Assembly: GCA_027596945.1 (NCBI GenBank)
Contig: JADGJH010000955.1
Coordinates: forward strand, 1-12,839
DNA: 12,839 bases
Origin: Physocladia obscura
Lineage: Eukaryota; Chytridiomycota; Chytridiomycetes; Chytridiales; Chytriomycetaceae
Direction: 5' to 3'
Position numbers and translations under genes: made by a program. Shown here piece by piece: positions 9,211 to 12,839 of the stretch (its first letter is position 1; each line of letters begins with the position of its first letter). The notes under the pieces were generated by a model. It ran no database searches. It was given only the letters and a program-made list of their open reading frames with translations, and was not told the DNA's origin.

Positions 9211-12200
9211 ATGAGTAACCGCACTACGGCCGCACAGCAACAGCCGCCTCCGCCGCAGCTACATGCTTCATCGCCAACGCCAAGCGTGAACGCAAACTCA
9301 AACTCAAACTCATCAACATCATCGTATCGTGGTGGTGGACGCGGCGGTGGTGGTGGCGGGCGGGGGCACCGCCCAAATAATCACAATAACCACAGTAACC
9401 ACAGTAACCACAATAATTTTCGCAATCATTCGCAGTCAAACTCTGATAGAGAAAGCCTTCCTCAAAAGGGAAAATGGGGTCACGGCCCATCTGTATCTGG
9501 CAATGGCGTTCGAAACTCAAACAACCACAATAACAATAATAGCCTCAATAATCAGGCGCAAACTTCGGAGCAACTTGAACGAATCTACTTTTTACTCATA
9601 CAAATGACTGTGGGTGTCCTCAGTTAACATACTCCAATCTTGAACACTAACTCGCGAAAATTTTATTTCAGGGTACGAAAGTATCTGTTACATTGCGAAA
9701 CAATGTCCGTTATGAAGGTATCTTGCACGCAGCAACCGCTTCCAATGATCTTGGTGTCGTTTTGTCTATGGCTCGTTTAATTGTTGACGGAAAACCTGCC
9801 GCTGATTTCATTGAATCTCTTATCATAATGCCCAAAGATCTCGTAGTGCTTTCAGCCGCGAACCTCGAAATCGATCAAAACATTCCGACTAATAATACAA
9901 ATGCGACTCCTGTTAAAGGTACTTTTCACGCGTCATCAAACTATTATTTCACATTTTTTCTAATTATTATAAAGGAGGATTCCAAACTGACTCGGCAATT
10001 GGATCACGTATGGGCGAATTTGGTCGTGAGCGCGACCTTGTACAATGGTCCACTGACGAAGTCGATAAAACTCAATCATTTGAATCGCACGGATTAAATA
10101 GTACTGGTGGACTCGCGGGCACTGGCGAAAAATGGGACCAATTCGCCACAAACAAAAAATTGTTTGGAGTCGAAACTGATTTTCAGGAGGAAATTTATAC
10201 GACTGTCATCGATAAAAGTGATCCACTGTTCAAAAAAAAGGAAGCCGATGCAATTCGAATCGCGAAAGAAATGGAGAGTGAATTTGGAAAGGTTTCAAAT
10301 TATAAATATAGAAAACAACTTCAAATTAATCATTTTAATACGGAACACAGACTGACAACACCCATTTACTCGAAGAAAGAAATATAATTGTCCCCGAAGA
10401 TGGTGTAAATGAAGAAGATAAATACTCTTCAGTGCTGAGAAAGCCTTCGGACAAAACCGAAACTGTACGAAATCGCAACGCTTTGCCTGTTTCTGAGTCT
10501 GGAAAATCAAAGCCTGATGGTGTTGCAGTCCCGGGGAATAATTTGGCAGCCAGCAGAGTTGCGGGACCTATTGTAGTCAAGACGACACCTGTTTCGAGTG
10601 CTGAATCTGAATCTGTTGACGCGAAGAAACGTTCGAAATCTCCCAATAGTCAGCAGAATCAAAAACCAGCTGCGGTACCAGTAGTTGTGCCAGCAGTTAA
10701 TTTTGTGGTTAATGCTACTACAAAGAATGAAAATAACGGAAAGTCGGCTCAAATTAAATTCGGCTTTGATCGAAAGGATGAATTGTTAAATAAATTGCCT
10801 AACACTGTTAAAGTGACAGCAACTGTGAGTTTTTTCAAAGGCAAATAATTTTTTTCCTCACGTTTGTATAATAGGAAAATGGTTCGCCGTCAAATCAGCT
10901 GCGTGATCCAGTTGGTGACACTTTCCAAAAATTTCAAATGTTCGCCGAAAGAGAGAGAAAACAAATCAAGAGACCTTTGCGAGACGCAATGACGAAGCCA
11001 AAGCCCGAAATGATCAGTGAATTAAAAGCTTTCAGCACGTCGTTCAAAGTTCCAATGCCATTCCCACCATCTTTGAAAGAAATTATTAAAAAGAGTCCCA
11101 CGGAAGACACTTCTATTTCGCAAGGCACAAGTCCTCGCGTTGCGTCTGGTAGTGGAAAACCGGTGTTGGCTAGACCGGCATCGTATTCTAATGAGCGTTC
11201 TTCTTCTGATGTTGCACCGGTTGGTAAGTTATCACCGACTGGAGGAATTTCCAACGCAGTCTCTTCTGAAACATCCTCGACAGCAGTTGTTGGAGATAGT
11301 TCAGAGCAACAAGCAGGAGGAACCGATAAGGAAAAGTCTAAGTTCAAGTTTAACTTATCGGCGGTTGAATTCACACCATCATTTGGCAGCAGTTCTCCTG
11401 GAAGTCAAAGTAGTTCAATACCAGTTCAAGAAAAGGTGTGTTTATTTTAATGATTTTTTATTTCTGACTGAAATATGTAGCAGCAACGTTCTGGATCAAT
11501 TAGTGCACCCAAAACTCAAATTCGAAACAATTCTGGCGGATATGGTAAAAACTATCAGAAGAATGGTAATTTTGTGACATTATTCAGAAATAGTTTATCC
11601 ATTATTTAGAATTCAAGATTCATTTTCTTAGCTATTGCTTTAGGATATTATGCCCAGCAGCAACAGCAGCAACAGCAACAACAGCAATATCGTACACCGT
11701 ATAATGGTCAACAGCCACCATATGAAGATGGCAGTTATCCTGGTCCACCAATTGATCCATCGCAAGCAGCGTACTATTATCAAATTCCTGGTGGGCCCTA
11801 TCCCGGGCCATACAGAGTGAGCTTAAATATCTGATAACTAAGTCATATTAAAAATGCTTAAAAATTGTAAAAAATAAAAGCCGATGATGCCAAGGCCTGG
11901 TTTCATTCCTCAAATGGTTATGGGCCCGAACGGAGTTCAGTACATGATGCCATACCCTCTGCCGCCAGGAGCAATGATTCCGCAAATGATCGCTCCAATG
12001 CCGCCACCTCCAGGTGTTGCAATTTACCGCCCACAGTCGCAACAATCCGGACAGCATTCGCATCCGGCAGGAAATAAAAGCGGCGGACCGCCAACACCTA
12101 CAAGCGGGTCGGCTCAGTTGCAAGCAAGTCCAAGTGGTGGTAACAGTGTTCCCCCACCACCACCTCAGCAAATATTTGGCTCGCCGCAAAGCAGACCGCC

Positions 12201-12678
12201 ATTCCTAGCGCAATTGCCACCCGAGCAACAGCAACAACAACAGCAGCAAATGTATCAAGCTGCAATGATGGGATACGCGCCACATCCACATGGTCCACCA
12301 CAAGGATTTTATCCAGGACATCCAGGGATTATAATACAGCCATGGATGGGAGATCCCGCAGCAATGCATATGGGTTAGTTGCTTGCATTTTGTTTTTTTG
12401 TAATGAAATGATTTGACAACTTGTAACATTTGTGTATAGAAATGCAGCAAATGATGGTGCCAGGAGGGCCACATCCAGGAATGATGGTTATTCATGGCCA
12501 TTCACCACAACATCAGCCACAGCAGCAAATTGTGCAGCATGATATTGTAGATGAACAGAATAGCGGAGGAGAAGATGAGGAAAATAGTGGTGAGGTAGAT
12601 TTTGATGGTGAAGGTGAGCTGATTGAGGGTGATTTGGAAGGCAACGAGGATGATGGTATCGAAGAGCATCAAGCGTAG
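9211..12678 (+). CDS. Ataxin-2 family protein (Pbp1-like), 9 exons
   Basis: RNA-metabolism factor that binds poly(A)-binding protein and takes part in stress granules, polyadenylation and translation control. Exons: 9211-9609, 9672-9918, 9975-10291, 10351-10824, 10875-11435, 11481-11565, 11644-11816, 11881-12373, 12440-12678. They sum to 2988 nt (995 residues plus TAG) with all phases consistent. Order of domains: a low-complexity N-terminus (Pro/Gln, Ser/Asn, Gly/Arg, His/Asn); an LSm domain from about residue 125 to 205 (GTKVSVTLRNNVRYEGILHA, ASNDLGVVLSMARL); LsmAD from about 269 to 340 (WDQFATNKKLFGVETDF, EEIYTT, then THLLEERN); a PAM2-like motif FNLSAVEFTP at 638-647; a Gln/Pro/Met/Gly-rich region; and a highly acidic tail. 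Introns are 45-78 nt, all GT-AG. The ATG is the first in frame ahead of the low-complexity region, so an alternative start cannot be excluded. Confidence 0.95.
9379..9414 (+). repeat. Four-unit 9-base tandem repeat in ataxin-2 exon 1
   Basis: Units AATCACAAT, AACCACAGT, AACCACAGT and AACCACAAT follow each other in frame and encode an Asn-His-Asn/Ser run. This part of the protein is presumably disordered. Confidence 0.85.
11340..11378 (+). other. PAM2-like motif of ataxin-2
   Basis: The codons from 11340 read KFKFNLSAVEFTP. The known PAM2 motif, which docks onto the MLLE domain of poly(A)-binding protein, has the pattern L-N-x-x-A-x-E-F-x-P. Here Asn, Ala, Glu-Phe and Pro are all kept, while the first Leu is Phe. 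It sits after a Ser-rich linker in exon 5, as expected for the family. Confidence 0.75.
11655..11687 (+). repeat. Polyglutamine tract 1 of ataxin-2 (11 Gln)
   Basis: Eleven consecutive CAG/CAA codons lie at the start of exon 7. The codons are mixed, which should limit slippage. Polyglutamine is common in this family but its position varies. Confidence 0.95.
12226..12249 (+). repeat. Polyglutamine tract 2 of ataxin-2 (8 Gln)
   Basis: Eight consecutive mixed CAA/CAG codons follow LPPE in exon 8, inside the Pro/Met/Gly-rich region. Confidence 0.95.
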
Positions 12679-12701
12679 TTACATATTTGAGTTGAACTCA
12701 A

Positions 12702-12780
12702 CCCCCTTTCTTTTCTTCTTTTTGTTTGTTTTATCCTTCCTACCTTATTTCTTTTCTTTTTTTTTTTTTCTTTCCTTGTT
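12702..12780 (+). other. Pyrimidine-rich 3' flank of ataxin-2
   Basis: Starting 24 bases after the stop codon, the sequence is almost entirely T and C, including a long T run near 12758-12769. It probably belongs to the 3' UTR or the region just beyond. I see no AATAAA in the 161 bases available, so the polyadenylation site cannot be placed. Confidence 0.6.
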
Positions 12781-12839
12781 GAGCCACACTTGGTATTTTC
12801 TTTTGTATTCTTGCCGTTGTTGGTGTTTTAGTGTTAGCT

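Noticed and set aside
9379..9414. A CRISPR-like or regulatory repeat array
   Set aside because: The units are 9 bases, contiguous and in frame within a coding exon, with no spacers.
9329..9607. Overlapping long open frames on both strands of ataxin-2 exon 1
   Set aside because: They are shadows of the Asn/His/Gly low-complexity repeat; the real frame is fixed by the LSm domain downstream.

Overview
The window is nuclear DNA from an intron-rich eukaryote, most likely a fungus. The evidence is protein similarity recalled from memory: the exportin reads closest to fission-yeast Crm1, and the ataxin-2 LSm segment has the fungal wording (TKVSVTLRNN..YEGILHAA). The many short introns (mostly 45-83 nt) would suit an early-diverging lineage such as the chytrids, but that placement is inference.

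Layout. (1) Positions 17-4371, minus strand: a complete, apparently intact exportin-1 (CRM1/XPO1) gene. I resolved it into 15 exons encoding 1074 residues; one intron has a GC-AG boundary. (2) 4372-4874: a divergent intergenic region. (3) About 4875-8617, plus strand: a P4-type (Neo1/ATP9 class) phospholipid flippase gene that is clearly broken. It has at least seven frame breaks, nonsense codons, a lost splice acceptor, a changed A-domain DGET motif and a missing M5-M6 membrane segment. Its introns are still present, so it is a decayed genomic copy and not a retrocopy. (4) 8618-9210: intergenic, with two stretches that look faintly coding but that I do not recognise. (5) 9211-12678, plus strand: a complete ataxin-2 (Pbp1-like) gene of 9 exons and 995 residues with LSm, LsmAD, a variant PAM2 motif, polyglutamine tracts and an acidic tail. 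(6) 12679-12839: a pyrimidine-rich 3' flank.

The three genes have no evident joint pathway: nuclear export of proteins, phospholipid flipping in the Golgi/endosome, and poly(A)-binding-protein-linked RNA metabolism. I see no mobile element, CRISPR array, rRNA or tRNA. The most notable content is the wreck of a normally essential flippase lying between two intact housekeeping genes, together with two apparent GC-AG introns.
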